Source of the DNA: Paenibacillus qinlingensis
GTDB lineage: Bacteria; Bacillota; Bacilli; Paenibacillales; NBRC-103111
Length of the DNA stretch: 64,000 nucleotides
Direction of reading: 5' to 3'
NCBI RefSeq assembly: GCF_013204845.1
Contig: NZ_JABMKY010000035.1
Coordinates: forward strand, 1 to 64,000
Every line of letters starts with the position of its first letter. Position 1 is the stretch's first letter. Shown here in pieces: positions 37,071-45,984 of this stretch. The notes below the pieces were generated by a model. That model was not told the DNA's origin. It did no database searches and saw only the letters and a program-made list of their open reading frames with translations. Both the position numbers and the translations under genes were made by a program.

Positions 37071-37602
37071 GCCCTCGCCCTCATCAACACAGCGTTACAT
37101 GTATCTCATTCTACCTATGGCAAACTAGCTAGTTTACGCCCTCGCCCCCATCAACTTAGCGTTACAATCCACCTCATTCTGCCTTAACAAACTAGCTATT
37201 TTACTCCCTTATCTCATCAACACAGCGCTACAATACACCTCATTCTGCCTTAACAAACTAGCTATTTTACGCCCTTATCTCATCACACAGCGCTACAATA
37301 TACCTCATTCTGCCCTAATAAACTAGCTACTTTACGCCCTTACCTCATTAACACACAGCATTACAATGCACCGCATTCTGCCCTAACAAACTAGCTACTT
37401 CATGCCCTCACCTCATCAACACAGCGTTACAATGTACCTCATTCTGCCTATGGCATACTAGCTATTTCACACCCTCGCCCCCATCAACACAGCATTATAA
37501 TGCACCGCATTCTGCCCTATCAAACTAGCTACTTAATTGCCCTCACCTCATCAAAACAGCGTTACAATGTACCTCATTCTGCCTTAACAAACTAGCTACT
37601 TG
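37071..37602. repeat. Intergenic minisatellite: eight imperfect ~67-bp tandem units
   Basis: Eight consecutive units of 64-69 bases fill 532 bases. A common pattern is GCCCTYRCCTCATCAACACA, then GCGTTACAATRYACCTCATT, then CTGCCYTAACAAACTAGCTA followed by TTTYAC. Divergence between copies is about 10-25% by eye. The period is not a multiple of three and every frame is broken, so it is not coding. No spacers or invariant cores are present, so it is not a CRISPR array. Confidence 0.9.
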
Positions 37603-37701
37603 GGTCGGAATCACGTACATCTTAGAGATCTCGCGAGAACAAGTATACGAATTAGGAACTTGGCGAGTCAGAGATGGGTCTGCATACTGTTGTTTGAAAT
37701 A

Positions 37702-37891
37702 AAATAACTGGAAAATATACAGCTATATTGAAAGATTTCTATTGATTTTTTGATTTAAATGGAAAATATGTAGCTAATTTCTCGGTTTTCTCCTCATAAG
37801 GAGGAAATGGCGGGAATTAGCTGTAGGTTTTCCAGTTATTTACCACTGGGAGGGGTTTTTAGCTAAAATAGATGTATAATTTCCAGTTAAT
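37702..37891. repeat. Nested inverted repeats built from an AACTGGAAA...AGCTA element
   Basis: Left arm AAATAACTGGAAAATATACA (+GCTA, 37702-37725) pairs with 37818-37841 at 22 of 24 positions. A second left arm at 37761-37781 (GGAAAATATGTAGCTAATTT) can pair with the same right arm. A further degenerate right-arm copy lies at 37859-37891. The inner loop has CTCCT-CATA-AGGAG. Alternative pairings are mutually exclusive. Confidence 0.75.
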
Positions 37892-37914
37892 CGCCACCGT
37901 GGTGTGCGCGGTAT

Positions 37915-37970
37915 GGCTCGCACCTGCCGGCTCGCACCTGCCGGCTCGCACCTGCCGGCTTGCGCCTACG
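37915..37970. repeat. Four tandem 14-bp GC-rich repeats
   Basis: Three identical GGCTCGCACCTGCC units followed by a degenerate fourth (GGCTTGCGCCTACG), just before the terminator of the next gene. Confidence 0.9.
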
Positions 37971-37987
37971 CTAGCCCGGCCCCACCG

Positions 37988-38031
37988 CAAAAAAACCGTC
38001 CCCCGAGTAAACTCGGAATGACGGTTTTTTT
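37988..38031 (-). terminator. Terminator of the YheC/YheD-type gene
   Basis: AAAAAACCGTC pairs with GACGGTTTTTTT; an inner CCGAGT-AA-ACTCGG hairpin sits at the tip. Ends in T runs on both strands, 50 bases beyond the gene's stop. Confidence 0.85.
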
Positions 38032-38081
38032 GCTTCGCTCTGATGCTTAGCTGGCATTCTCGCTCTAATACTTTCCCGCTT

Positions 38082-39182
38082 CTAGCAAGGAGGTGTGCCG
38101 CCATCCAAAATGAATTTGGCATAGGCCATAGGGTTGAAATAGGTGGCTTTCCAACATTCTTGCATATTTGCCTCGCGGAAACTGTAACGTTGGTCCTTCC
38201 CATTGCATTCGATAAACAATGGGAACCCATCATTCGTCATAGCAATGTCGAGTCCTAAATCAGCCAAGTTCGGTAATTCTGTGCTGAGATGCTGGGCGAC
38301 CAAGAGCGCGAAATTCGTCATCTGGAGACATACGGTCTCCGGATCAAGCTGTGGATAGTGGCTATTCAAAATATCGGATAAGGATTTGACTCGCCCGCCT
38401 TGCGCGACATTCGTTAAGAAATGCTTACGGGAGGCTACCTTGGCAATGATGCCAGTAACGCCCCATGATCCATCACTTCCACGCTGAACGGAAATACGTA
38501 GGTCAAAGGGAGAACCATCTACCGTGGCAAGAGGCAGGCATTGTTGAACCATATAGCTGCTCCTTACGATCCGCCGACGGAGAAGTAGGGGCAAGTGTTG
38601 ACGGAACTTGAGTGTTCGCCAAGTCCGATTCGTAAGTTTCATGTTAACCGGATAAATAAGTTTCCATAAATTACCTTGTCGTTCCAACTTCATCACACCG
38701 CGTCCGATGCTAGAGTTAGTTGGCTTGATAATTAACGAGTCAAAGGAATCCATCATGGCCTTAACATTTTCAATTGTAGCGGGAAATGTACAGGGGAGAT
38801 GGGGGCGAATGCTCTCATTTTTCATTAAAATGTCATGTATGCGCATCTTGCTATAGCGGTTCCAACGATTGAATAGCGTAACACCTCGCTGAGTCCATGC
38901 TTCCAAAATTTTAGACGAAGATGAGTCCAAATAAATGGCGCGATTATGAATGACTTTAGGGAGATCAGACCATTTTCTTTTGAAATGTTGGCCATCCTTT
39001 ACATAAGCATGTACTTTCATTGTTTTCATATGAACATCATGAATTCGGAAATAACAAGGCGTTAGGCCATAGAGTTTGCAAGCATCCTCGTAAAATCGAA
39101 TGGCTTCGTATTGTGTGTTCCCTAGAGGAATACCTGCAAACAAGGAATCGTTAACTAAAATACCCACATAGGGATTACTCAT
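38082..39182 (-). CDS. YheC/YheD-like ATP-grasp protein (endospore coat-associated family)
   Basis: 366 residues. The N-terminus VGILVNDSLFAGIPLGNTQY is typical of YheC/YheD proteins. The ATP-grasp core is visible in LIIKPTNSSIGRGVMKL, FDLRISVQRGSDG and LGLDIAMTNDGFPLFIECNG, with acidic Mg2+ ligands at the end. The family is found in spore coats of Bacillus and probably ligates a peptide or amino group, but the reaction is unknown. The frame is open to 39275; the ATG at 39182 has GAGGGAG eight bases upstream. It is divergent from the glycosyltransferase gene that opens the surface locus. Confidence 0.85.
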   Translation of the reverse strand: MSNPYVGILVNDSLFAGIPLGNTQYEAIRFYEDACKLYGLTPCYFRIHDVHMKTMKVHAYVKDGQHFKRKWSDLPKVIHNRAIYLDSSSSKILEAWTQRGVTLFNRWNRYSKMRIHDILMKNESIRPHLPCTFPATIENVKAMMDSFDSLIIKPTNSSIGRGVMKLERQGNLWKLIYPVNMKLTNRTWRTLKFRQHLPLLLRRRIVRSSYMVQQCLPLATVDGSPFDLRISVQRGSDGSWGVTGIIAKVASRKHFLTNVAQGGRVKSLSDILNSHYPQLDPETVCLQMTNFALLVAQHLSTELPNLADLGLDIAMTNDGFPLFIECNGKDQRYSFREANMQECWKATYFNPMAYAKFILDGGTPPC

Positions 39183-39397
39183 TGACTTCACTCCCTCGCT
39201 AATTGGGACTTGAATATTTGCCGAAAATGGAATCACTCTTAGTTTATGGAAATAGAACAAGACTTGTTTGTACAAATGCTGATACTTTCTTCTAAAACAA
39301 GGACAGACGCCTATGCTTTACCACTTTATCCGCATATGTATAGAAGGAAGTAGCAAAATGGGGAAGCTCAGCCTCATTTATCCAGGAGGTTTAGAAG

Positions 39398-40588
39398 TTG
39401 AAGACTAAACGGAAGCCCAAATCGAACCGTCTCGTCATCGTCACCCCAGGATCCTTTCCTATACCTTCAGGGTCTAGTAGCTCGGTTGAGCAAGTGGTTC
39501 AGAAGACGGCAGAGCAATTGGTGAAGAGCATGCCTGTAGTCGTACTTGGACGAAAAGCATCTTATCAACCCTGGCAGGAAATTCGGCAGGGTGTAACGTA
39601 TCACCGAGTACCTTATCAGACGCAAGCTACCTATGTGAAACAAGTATCTAAACAGATATCCGCGTTAAGTCCTGGTATTATTCAAGTGGATAATCGACCT
39701 CGATTCCTTCCCTTTCTTCGCAAACGATACCCTCATTCGATCGCAAGTCTCGTCCTCCACTCTACGTCCTTTATCACAAGACCTTATATTTCTAACTCAT
39801 CTTTAACCGTGTGTTTGCGTGCTGCTGATGTCATTATCGTTAATAGCGATTTTCTAAAGCGGTTTCTGCAAAAAAAAGTGCCGAGTGCTGCGCATAAAAT
39901 AGTTACACATTATTTAGGTGTTGATGTTGCTCAATTTACTTCCAAATGGTCGGATGAAGGCATCAAATCTCGTAATGAAATGCGCAAAGATCTAGATTGT
40001 GAGCATCGCAAAATTATTTTATTTGTAGGTAGATTGATTCCTAAGAAAGGTGTTCATTATCTGCTGAAAGCGATGAAAAGTGTCATAAAGAGTGAACCAA
40101 GCGCCAAGCTTGTTATCGTTGGGAGTGCTTTTTATGGATCAAAGAAAGAAACCAAGTATGTAAGACAATTAGTTAAAGCAGCAAGGACGATGCCTAAACA
40201 TGTCCAATTTATTCCGTATGTGAAGCATCAAGAAATGCCCAAATGGGTCCGAATCGCTGATGTTTTCGTTGTCCCCTCGATTGGGAAGGAAGCTTTTGGT
40301 CTTGTTAATGTGGAGGCCATGGCTAGTGGTGTTCCCGTTGTAGCAACTAGAGTGGGCGGGATTCAAGAGGTTGTGGAAGATGGCAAGACCGGCTATTTAA
40401 TTGAGCCTGGCGCCATTGACGATGAGCTCCCTGACCGTGTCTTACGGTTGCTGAAAGATGAGACCCTTCAACGTAAGCTAGGGGAAAACGGCATCAAGCG
40501 GGTTGATAATCTATTCACGTGGCAGCGAGCTGCTGAGGTGAGGTCAGCGTTGTACAGTCAAATGCTGGAGGAAACGGCTCTTGTCTAG
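39398..40588 (+). CDS. GT4-family glycosyltransferase (CotSA-like)
   Basis: 396-residue GT-B enzyme without a signal peptide. The Ex7E motif EAFGLVNVE followed by AMASGVPVVATRVGGIQEVV is the sugar-nucleotide binding site, and the N-terminal segment VIVTPGSFPIPSGSSSSVEQ is the acceptor-side nucleotide-fold start. Translation begins at TTG with AGGAGGT seven bases upstream. It is the first gene of the plus-strand surface locus, 91 bases before the repeat protein gene. Similar enzymes (CotSA) are part of the spore coat. Confidence 0.9.
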   Translation: MKTKRKPKSNRLVIVTPGSFPIPSGSSSSVEQVVQKTAEQLVKSMPVVVLGRKASYQPWQEIRQGVTYHRVPYQTQATYVKQVSKQISALSPGIIQVDNRPRFLPFLRKRYPHSIASLVLHSTSFITRPYISNSSLTVCLRAADVIIVNSDFLKRFLQKKVPSAAHKIVTHYLGVDVAQFTSKWSDEGIKSRNEMRKDLDCEHRKIILFVGRLIPKKGVHYLLKAMKSVIKSEPSAKLVIVGSAFYGSKKETKYVRQLVKAARTMPKHVQFIPYVKHQEMPKWVRIADVFVVPSIGKEAFGLVNVEAMASGVPVVATRVGGIQEVVEDGKTGYLIEPGAIDDELPDRVLRLLKDETLQRKLGENGIKRVDNLFTWQRAAEVRSALYSQMLEETALV

Positions 40589-40679
40589 GTGAGCGCACAT
40601 TTTTTGGGGCTAATGTACTTATCAAGGTGAGAATGAATATGTTACCAAAGATAAATCTTGGCGAATGGAGAGGAGTCAT

Positions 40680-43600
40680 ATGAATAAGCGTAAGAGCAGC
40701 ACTACCCAGAAAGCGAACGTGCACAAAGTGAACGCTAACTTGAATGAATTAAAGTGGCTCGATGAAGCACCAATAAAGCAAGACAAAGTGGTAGAACAAC
40801 CCAAACTAATTGCGAAAACGAATCCATTGGTGACAGAGAAGTCAGAGAAGTCAGAGAAGTTTGAGAAGACAGAGCCCAATAAAGTCCTGCATGTCTCCAA
40901 AGTTGTAGAGCAAATCACACCTGATTTGTTATTAACGGAGCGAAGAACGGGGAAATTCGTTGACCCGGTTGTCTATACGGACGACATTGTAGATGAAGCG
41001 GTAACATGGGACAAAATTGCAAGCCGGTCGATAGATGATACGAAGATAAAACCGTTCAGCATTGGTGCCAGATCGATCAAGGATGGTACGATCGAACCTT
41101 CCAAATTAGCGCAGGGGAGCGTAACTCGTCCTAAAATTGCCAACCAGGCTATCCATGATGAACATGTTGCTCCAAACAGTATAGCAGGAGATAAAATTCA
41201 AGATAATACATTGTCGGGTGGAAAGCTGTTTGATAACTCCATCACAACTGCTAAAATCGCAGATAAATCAGTGGATGCCGCGAAATTGGCAGACGGAGCC
41301 ATTTTGCCACAACATTTATCCGAGCTGATTATTACAAGTGACTATATTGATCAACAAGCGATCACGTCAGATAAAATCCTCAGCGGTGCTATTCAAACAA
41401 AGCATTTGGCCAATTATATAATTGATACGGCTAAACTCATGGATGCTTCCATCACCTCTGCAAAAATTAGAGAAGGTGCTGTCACACAAGATAAATTGGC
41501 GAGCGGCAGTATCAGTTCTGCTCATATCCAGGGCGAAAGTATTCAGACGGAACATCTCAGAAATCACTCTATTATAAGTGACAAGCTTGCAGATCAATCT
41601 ATAACAAGTGCTAAGCTGGCTCCGCATGCCGTAGATTCGATGCATATCACACAATCCGCGGTAAGGGGTGTTCACATTGAAGGTGCTGAGGTAACGAGTT
41701 ACCACATCGCTGATCAAGCTATACGGACTAAGCATATCGGAGAAGGCGCCATAGAAACGAAGCTCATTCAAGATGGAGCGATTACCGTAGCGAAATTAGG
41801 CGAGAAGATTGTAACAAGCAAGCATATTACGCCGCAAGCGATCGAGTCTAGCCACCTGAACGATGGCGTCATTTCTAGCAGCAAATTGCAAGACGGATCG
41901 GTCACGACGGATAAACTTGCGCAAGGTGCCATCATCGCTAAACATATTGGTTCTCACATCATTAAGACTGAGCATCTGGAGGAGAATGTAGTTTCTACTT
42001 CCAAAATTGCTGCAGGATCGGTTATTACAGATAAATTGGCAGAGGGAAGTGTAAGTAATTCCAAATTAAAGGATGAGAGTATCACCTCGAACAAAATTGC
42101 TTACCGTACCATCAATGCTGCCCATTTGCAGGAAGAGATTATTTCAACGAGTCACATCGCAAAAGGCGCGATTGGTGAGAAACAAATCGATCTGCATGCG
42201 ATTCATCGCAACCATATTACAGACGAAGCGATTACAACTAGACATATTCAGGAAGAAAGCATTACCACGAGTAAGCTTGCAGAGGAAACTGTAACAACGG
42301 CGAAGATCGCTTCCTTGTCGATTGAATCACGCCATTTACAAGATGGAATTGTCGATGGTGCTCATATTAAACCAGGGGCCATTACTTCTGAGCATCTGGC
42401 ACAAGGATCCATCACGCTGGAAGTATTCGCAGATCGCAGTCTAACAGGCAATAAACTACAGGAAAGTGCAATCTCGACTGAAATCTTAGCTGACGGTGCA
42501 GTCACGGAAGAGAAGCTCGCAAATGGCGCAGTAGGCACACAGCATCTTCAGGCGGAGTCGGTGACGACGAGAATCATTGCCAATCAAGCCATAACGAACG
42601 CGAAATTAGAGGATGATGTTGTGACGTCCGATAAGCTTGCTGATGGTAGTGTAAATAGTGCCAAAATCGCGAACAAAGCAGTGAATGCAGAGCATATAAC
42701 TGACGGTGCTATTACGGCTTCTAAATTGGCGAATGAAAGCGTACATGGCAGTAAGCTGGCACCTGCAGCTGTCGTTTCCCGGCATTTGGCTGATGGCTCC
42801 GTCATTAGCTCGAAAGTGGCATTTCGAGTAATCAATAGCGAGCATTTGGCAGAGGGGGCGGTAGTAAGCACCAAGCTGGCGAATCAGAGTGTAGACGGCT
42901 CGAAAATCATGCCGGGTACAATCACAGACGAACATCTTTCACTAGGCGTTGTGAATGGTACGAAGTTGGCGTATGGTTCTGTAAGTAATCAGCATCTCGT
43001 AGCAGGAGCTATTGACTCTGAGAAGTTAGCTGTAAACTCGGTAGATGGCAGTAAACTGATGTCGGGTTCGGTGAATAATTATCATCTGGCCGATCATGCC
43101 GTATATGGTGTGAAATTGGCACCAGAGAGCGTGGATGGAAGTAAGCTGGCGCTAGGCGCTGTAAATGGTGACCATCTGGCTGATCATGTTGTGGATGCAT
43201 CTAAGCTGGCGTCGGGGAGTGTGGATAGCTCTAAAATTATCTACGGTGCGATTCAACGAGAGCATTTATCGGACTTTATCATTGATGGACTGAAGCTCTC
43301 CTTAGGCTCTGTGACTAGCAGTCATCTGGCACCTAGTTCTATTGATGGTGGGAAGCTGCAAAATGCCAGCATTGATAGTTCCAAACTAATCGATGGAACG
43401 ATCGGAAGTGAACACCTGCAAGATGAAGCCGTCACAGGTAGTAAGCTTGCTGCTAGTAGTGTGGACAGCAGTAAGCTGGTATTCGGAGCAGTGAATACGG
43501 AGCACCTGTCTGATGACGCTGTTACAGGAGAGAAGATATCCGTTAACAGCATTGATGGCAGTAAAGTTATCGACGGTGCGATCGATACCTCTAAACTGGC

Positions 43601-44039
43601 TGATGGCAGTGTAGACAGTTATAAGCTGGCGCAGGGAGCGGTAACGGATTTTCATCTAGCAACGGGAAGTATTGATGGAACTAAGCTGCAAGCCGGGGTT
43701 ATCACGAATCAACATGTCGCAGATGCCTCCATTACAGTGACGAAATTGGCGGATAGTGTTGTGCGCACTTCCTCCGGGCAACGAAATGTGTTACAGCAGT
43801 TCGGTCTTGAACCATTTGTTATGAAGATTCAGGATGAAACCATTGAGCTGGTACTTCATTTTGAAGAGGAATATGCGAATACGAATTATGTGTTAACCGC
43901 GATTACGAATCACCCGGCCTGTTATGTCATTGTTAGTCAAAAGTCTACAGGCAGCGCAGTGCTGTCCATTATACGAGCCAAGTTTTCACCAGATCAACAG
44001 GGCGTTGTGAATTGGATGGCCATCGGTAAGACTCTTTAG
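40680..44039 (+). CDS. Giant decapeptide-repeat fibre-like surface protein
   Basis: 1,119 residues, no signal peptide. Residues 1-106 are charged and Lys/Glu-rich, with a KSEKSEKFEKTE run. Residues 107-1026 are 92 back-to-back decapeptides with consensus [AS]-[IV]-x-[ST]-x-[KH]-[LI]-x-[DE]-[GQ], with no insertion or deletion. Ile/Val at position 2 and Leu/Ile at position 7 put a hydrophobic residue every five, as in a quadrilateral beta-helix or a trimeric fibre. Residues 1027-1119 form a different C-terminal domain ending VNWMAIGKTL. Similar ITTAKLADG repeats are common in phage tail fibres and bacterial surface fibres. The ATG at 40680 is chosen for GGAGAGGAG at 40667-40675. Lack of a signal peptide fits assembly from the mother cell onto a spore. 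Confidence 0.85.
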   Translation: MNKRKSSTTQKANVHKVNANLNELKWLDEAPIKQDKVVEQPKLIAKTNPLVTEKSEKSEKFEKTEPNKVLHVSKVVEQITPDLLLTERRTGKFVDPVVYTDDIVDEAVTWDKIASRSIDDTKIKPFSIGARSIKDGTIEPSKLAQGSVTRPKIANQAIHDEHVAPNSIAGDKIQDNTLSGGKLFDNSITTAKIADKSVDAAKLADGAILPQHLSELIITSDYIDQQAITSDKILSGAIQTKHLANYIIDTAKLMDASITSAKIREGAVTQDKLASGSISSAHIQGESIQTEHLRNHSIISDKLADQSITSAKLAPHAVDSMHITQSAVRGVHIEGAEVTSYHIADQAIRTKHIGEGAIETKLIQDGAITVAKLGEKIVTSKHITPQAIESSHLNDGVISSSKLQDGSVTTDKLAQGAIIAKHIGSHIIKTEHLEENVVSTSKIAAGSVITDKLAEGSVSNSKLKDESITSNKIAYRTINAAHLQEEIISTSHIAKGAIGEKQIDLHAIHRNHITDEAITTRHIQEESITTSKLAEETVTTAKIASLSIESRHLQDGIVDGAHIKPGAITSEHLAQGSITLEVFADRSLTGNKLQESAISTEILADGAVTEEKLANGAVGTQHLQAESVTTRIIANQAITNAKLEDDVVTSDKLADGSVNSAKIANKAVNAEHITDGAITASKLANESVHGSKLAPAAVVSRHLADGSVISSKVAFRVINSEHLAEGAVVSTKLANQSVDGSKIMPGTITDEHLSLGVVNGTKLAYGSVSNQHLVAGAIDSEKLAVNSVDGSKLMSGSVNNYHLADHAVYGVKLAPESVDGSKLALGAVNGDHLADHVVDASKLASGSVDSSKIIYGAIQREHLSDFIIDGLKLSLGSVTSSHLAPSSIDGGKLQNASIDSSKLIDGTIGSEHLQDEAVTGSKLAASSVDSSKLVFGAVNTEHLSDDAVTGEKISVNSIDGSKVIDGAIDTSKLADGSVDSYKLAQGAVTDFHLATGSIDGTKLQAGVITNQHVADASITVTKLADSVVRTSSGQRNVLQQFGLEPFVMKIQDETIELVLHFEEEYANTNYVLTAITNHPACYVIVSQKSTGSAVLSIIRAKFSPDQQGVVNWMAIGKTL
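40998..43757 (+). repeat. 92 in-phase 30-bp coding repeats
   Basis: The decapeptide coding array is exactly 2,760 bases (92 x 30). The first unit encodes AVTWDKIASR and the last SITVTKLADS. Units are diverged at DNA level, so the array is old or codon-shuffled rather than a recent slippage product. Confidence 0.85.
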
Positions 44040-44066
44040 TCGCCACGACGTGAACTTTTGCATCAG

Positions 44067-44120
44067 AAAACAAAAAAACGGAGTTTCGCACCTTAGCGAG
44101 ACTACTGTTTTTTTGTTTTT
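44067..44120 (+). terminator. Terminator after the fibre gene
   Basis: AAAACAAAAAAAC-GGAGTTTCGC pairs with GCGAGACTAC-TGTTTTTTTGTTTT. It separates the GT4-fibre unit from the rml operon. Confidence 0.8.
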
Positions 44121-44190
44121 TACTATTCGATAGATAGATGACCAATTTTCAATTTAGGGGTAATCGTCCAATTTCCGTCTATCACGAAAG

Positions 44191-44232
44191 CATATGATAG
44201 TAGAAATGGATGTGACTAAGCACCATAGGATA
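44191..44232 (+). promoter_or_regulatory. Two candidate sigma-K/sigma-E -10 elements before rmlA
   Basis: CATATGATA (44191-44199) and CATAGGATA (44224-44232) both match the mother-cell -10 pattern CATANNNTA. No convincing -35 is paired with either, so the call rests on the -10 match and on the spore-related gene content downstream. Confidence 0.35.
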
Positions 44233-44263
44233 GCATACGAACGTTCGTGAAGGGGGATGGCTT

Positions 44264-44983
44264 GTGAAAGGTGTCGTGCTTGCAGGAGGAACTGGAAGTC
44301 GTTTACGCCCTTTAACGCATATTATCAACAAACATTTACTTCCAGTTGGTGATCTGCCAATGATTCAATATGCCATTGATAAACTAAGTCAAGCGGGCAT
44401 TCAGGATATTCTTGTCATTACGGGGAAACAATCTGCGAGCTTATATGTAGACTACTTGGGCAGTGGTGACCCGTTCGGAGTGAATCTAACATACAAGATC
44501 CAAGAGAATGCAGGAGGTATTGCGCAAGCCTTGGCATTGGCGGAGGATTTCGTGGGGGAGGGTGAGAAATTCGTGGTGATATTAGGAGATAATTTATTCC
44601 TAGATCCACTTCAGCCCATGATTGAAACCTTTTATCAGCAGGACGAAGGGGCTATGGTCATTTTAAAAGAGGTGGAAGATCCTCGTAGATATGGCGTAGC
44701 AACAATGAAGCACAAACAGATTGAACGTATTGTAGAGAAGCCGGAGTATCCGACCTCTCCATTTGCTGTGACGGGGATCTATTTATATGACTCTTCTGTA
44801 TTTGAAATTATTAAATCACAATCACCTTCAGCAAGAGGCGAGATGGAAATCACGGATGTTAATAATGTGTACGCAGCCGCAGGCATGCTGGCTCATATGT
44901 TCTTGACAGGTTGGTGGATTGACGCGGGTACGCATGAATCGCTCTTTCAAGCCACGCTGTTAGTAAGAAAGGGGTACAGCTAA
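44264..44983 (+). CDS. rmlA: Glucose-1-phosphate thymidylyltransferase (short, SpsI-like)
   Basis: 239 residues. Makes dTDP-glucose from glucose-1-phosphate and dTTP. The signature VVLAGGTGSRLRPLTHIINK at the N-terminus and LGDNLFLDP, EKPEYPTSPFAVTGIYLYD and ITDVNNVY fit. The shorter length matches the SpsI subtype of spore polysaccharide loci rather than the ~290-residue standard enzyme. Start GTG with AGGGGGATGG upstream. Its stop overlaps the rmlB start by one base. Confidence 0.93.
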   Translation: MKGVVLAGGTGSRLRPLTHIINKHLLPVGDLPMIQYAIDKLSQAGIQDILVITGKQSASLYVDYLGSGDPFGVNLTYKIQENAGGIAQALALAEDFVGEGEKFVVILGDNLFLDPLQPMIETFYQQDEGAMVILKEVEDPRRYGVATMKHKQIERIVEKPEYPTSPFAVTGIYLYDSSVFEIIKSQSPSARGEMEITDVNNVYAAAGMLAHMFLTGWWIDAGTHESLFQATLLVRKGYS

Positions 44984-45984
44984 TGCAGTCATTGCTTGTG
45001 ACAGGGGGTATGGGTTTTATTGGAAGTAATTTCATTCATTACTGGAAGAAGCATCATCCAGATGATCAAATAATCAATGTTGATTTACTTACGTATGCAG
45101 GGAATAGGGACAATGCTAGGATGTTTGATGGTCAAGTTGGTTATCAATTTGTGCAATGTGATATTGGTAATGAGGCGCTCATGATGAAACTGATGCAAGG
45201 CATCGACGTGGTTGTTCACTTTGCCGCAGAATCCCATGTAGATCGAAGTATTCATGACCCGGGCAGTTTTGTAAGAACGAATGTGGTTGGCACTCAAGTC
45301 TTGCTTGAGGCCGCACGTCAAGCTCAGGTTAAGAAGTTTATTCATATATCCACAGATGAAGTGTATGGTTCACTTGGAGCTGAAGGAGCCTTCAGTGAAG
45401 AAACACCAATTGCGCCGAATTCTCCATATTCAGCTAGTAAAGCAAGCTCCGATTTGCTAGTAAGAGCTTACTATGAGACGTATGGATTCCCGGCTGTGAT
45501 TACACGTTGCTCCAACAATTATGGTCCCCGCCAATTTCCAGAGAAGCTAATCCCACTTCTAATTACTCGTGCGCTGCGCAATGAAACGATACCCCTATAT
45601 GGTGATGGATTGAATGTACGAGACTGGTTGTATGTAGATGATCATTGCTCTGCCATTGAGCGCGTAATTGAAGCTGGTGTGCCGGGAGAGGTCTACAACA
45701 TTGGCGGCCAGAATGAGCGAACGAATTTGGAGGTTGTCCAGAGCATTTTGAAGCTGCTTGGCAAACCTGAATCAATCATTCAATATGTGGCGGATCGGCT
45801 TGGACATGATCGGAGGTACGCGATCGACAGCTCGAAGATACGGCGCGAGTTAGGGTGGTCGCCGGCTTACTCGTTTGAGAAGGGTCTGCAACAGACGCTG
45901 GAGTGGTATGTAAGTGAAACCGAGTGGTGCGCCCGTATTGCAGACGGTTCGTACCGTGTTGATAAAGAAGCTGATCCCACTTGA
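44983..45984 (+). CDS. rmlB: dTDP-glucose 4,6-dehydratase
   Basis: 333-residue SDR enzyme. The NAD loop TGGMGFIGSN, STDEVYGSLG and the catalytic YSASK motif are present, and NNYGPRQFPEKLIPLLI is the family signature. Converts dTDP-glucose to dTDP-4-keto-6-deoxyglucose. It is coupled to rmlA by a one-base overlap and to rmlD by a four-base overlap. AAGGGG lies eight bases before the ATG. Confidence 0.95.
   Translation: MQSLLVTGGMGFIGSNFIHYWKKHHPDDQIINVDLLTYAGNRDNARMFDGQVGYQFVQCDIGNEALMMKLMQGIDVVVHFAAESHVDRSIHDPGSFVRTNVVGTQVLLEAARQAQVKKFIHISTDEVYGSLGAEGAFSEETPIAPNSPYSASKASSDLLVRAYYETYGFPAVITRCSNNYGPRQFPEKLIPLLITRALRNETIPLYGDGLNVRDWLYVDDHCSAIERVIEAGVPGEVYNIGGQNERTNLEVVQSILKLLGKPESIIQYVADRLGHDRRYAIDSSKIRRELGWSPAYSFEKGLQQTLEWYVSETEWCARIADGSYRVDKEADPT

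Noticed and set aside
37071..37602. Regularly spaced repeats resembling a CRISPR array.
   Set aside because: Units are contiguous and diverged along their whole length; there is no invariant repeat with unique spacers and no cas gene nearby.
37859..38233. A 124-codon minus-strand open frame overlapping the YheC/YheD-type gene's end.
   Set aside because: It runs through GC-rich tandem repeats and a terminator, has no ribosome site and overlaps the well-supported gene in another frame.
42073..43655. Several 60-110 codon open frames opposite or shifted within the decapeptide-repeat gene.
   Set aside because: They are shadows of the 30-base periodic coding sequence and have no independent start signals.
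40680..44039. Reading the repeat protein as a prophage tail fibre.
   Set aside because: No other phage structural, lysis or integrase genes occur nearby. The neighbours are spore-surface glycan genes on the same strand.
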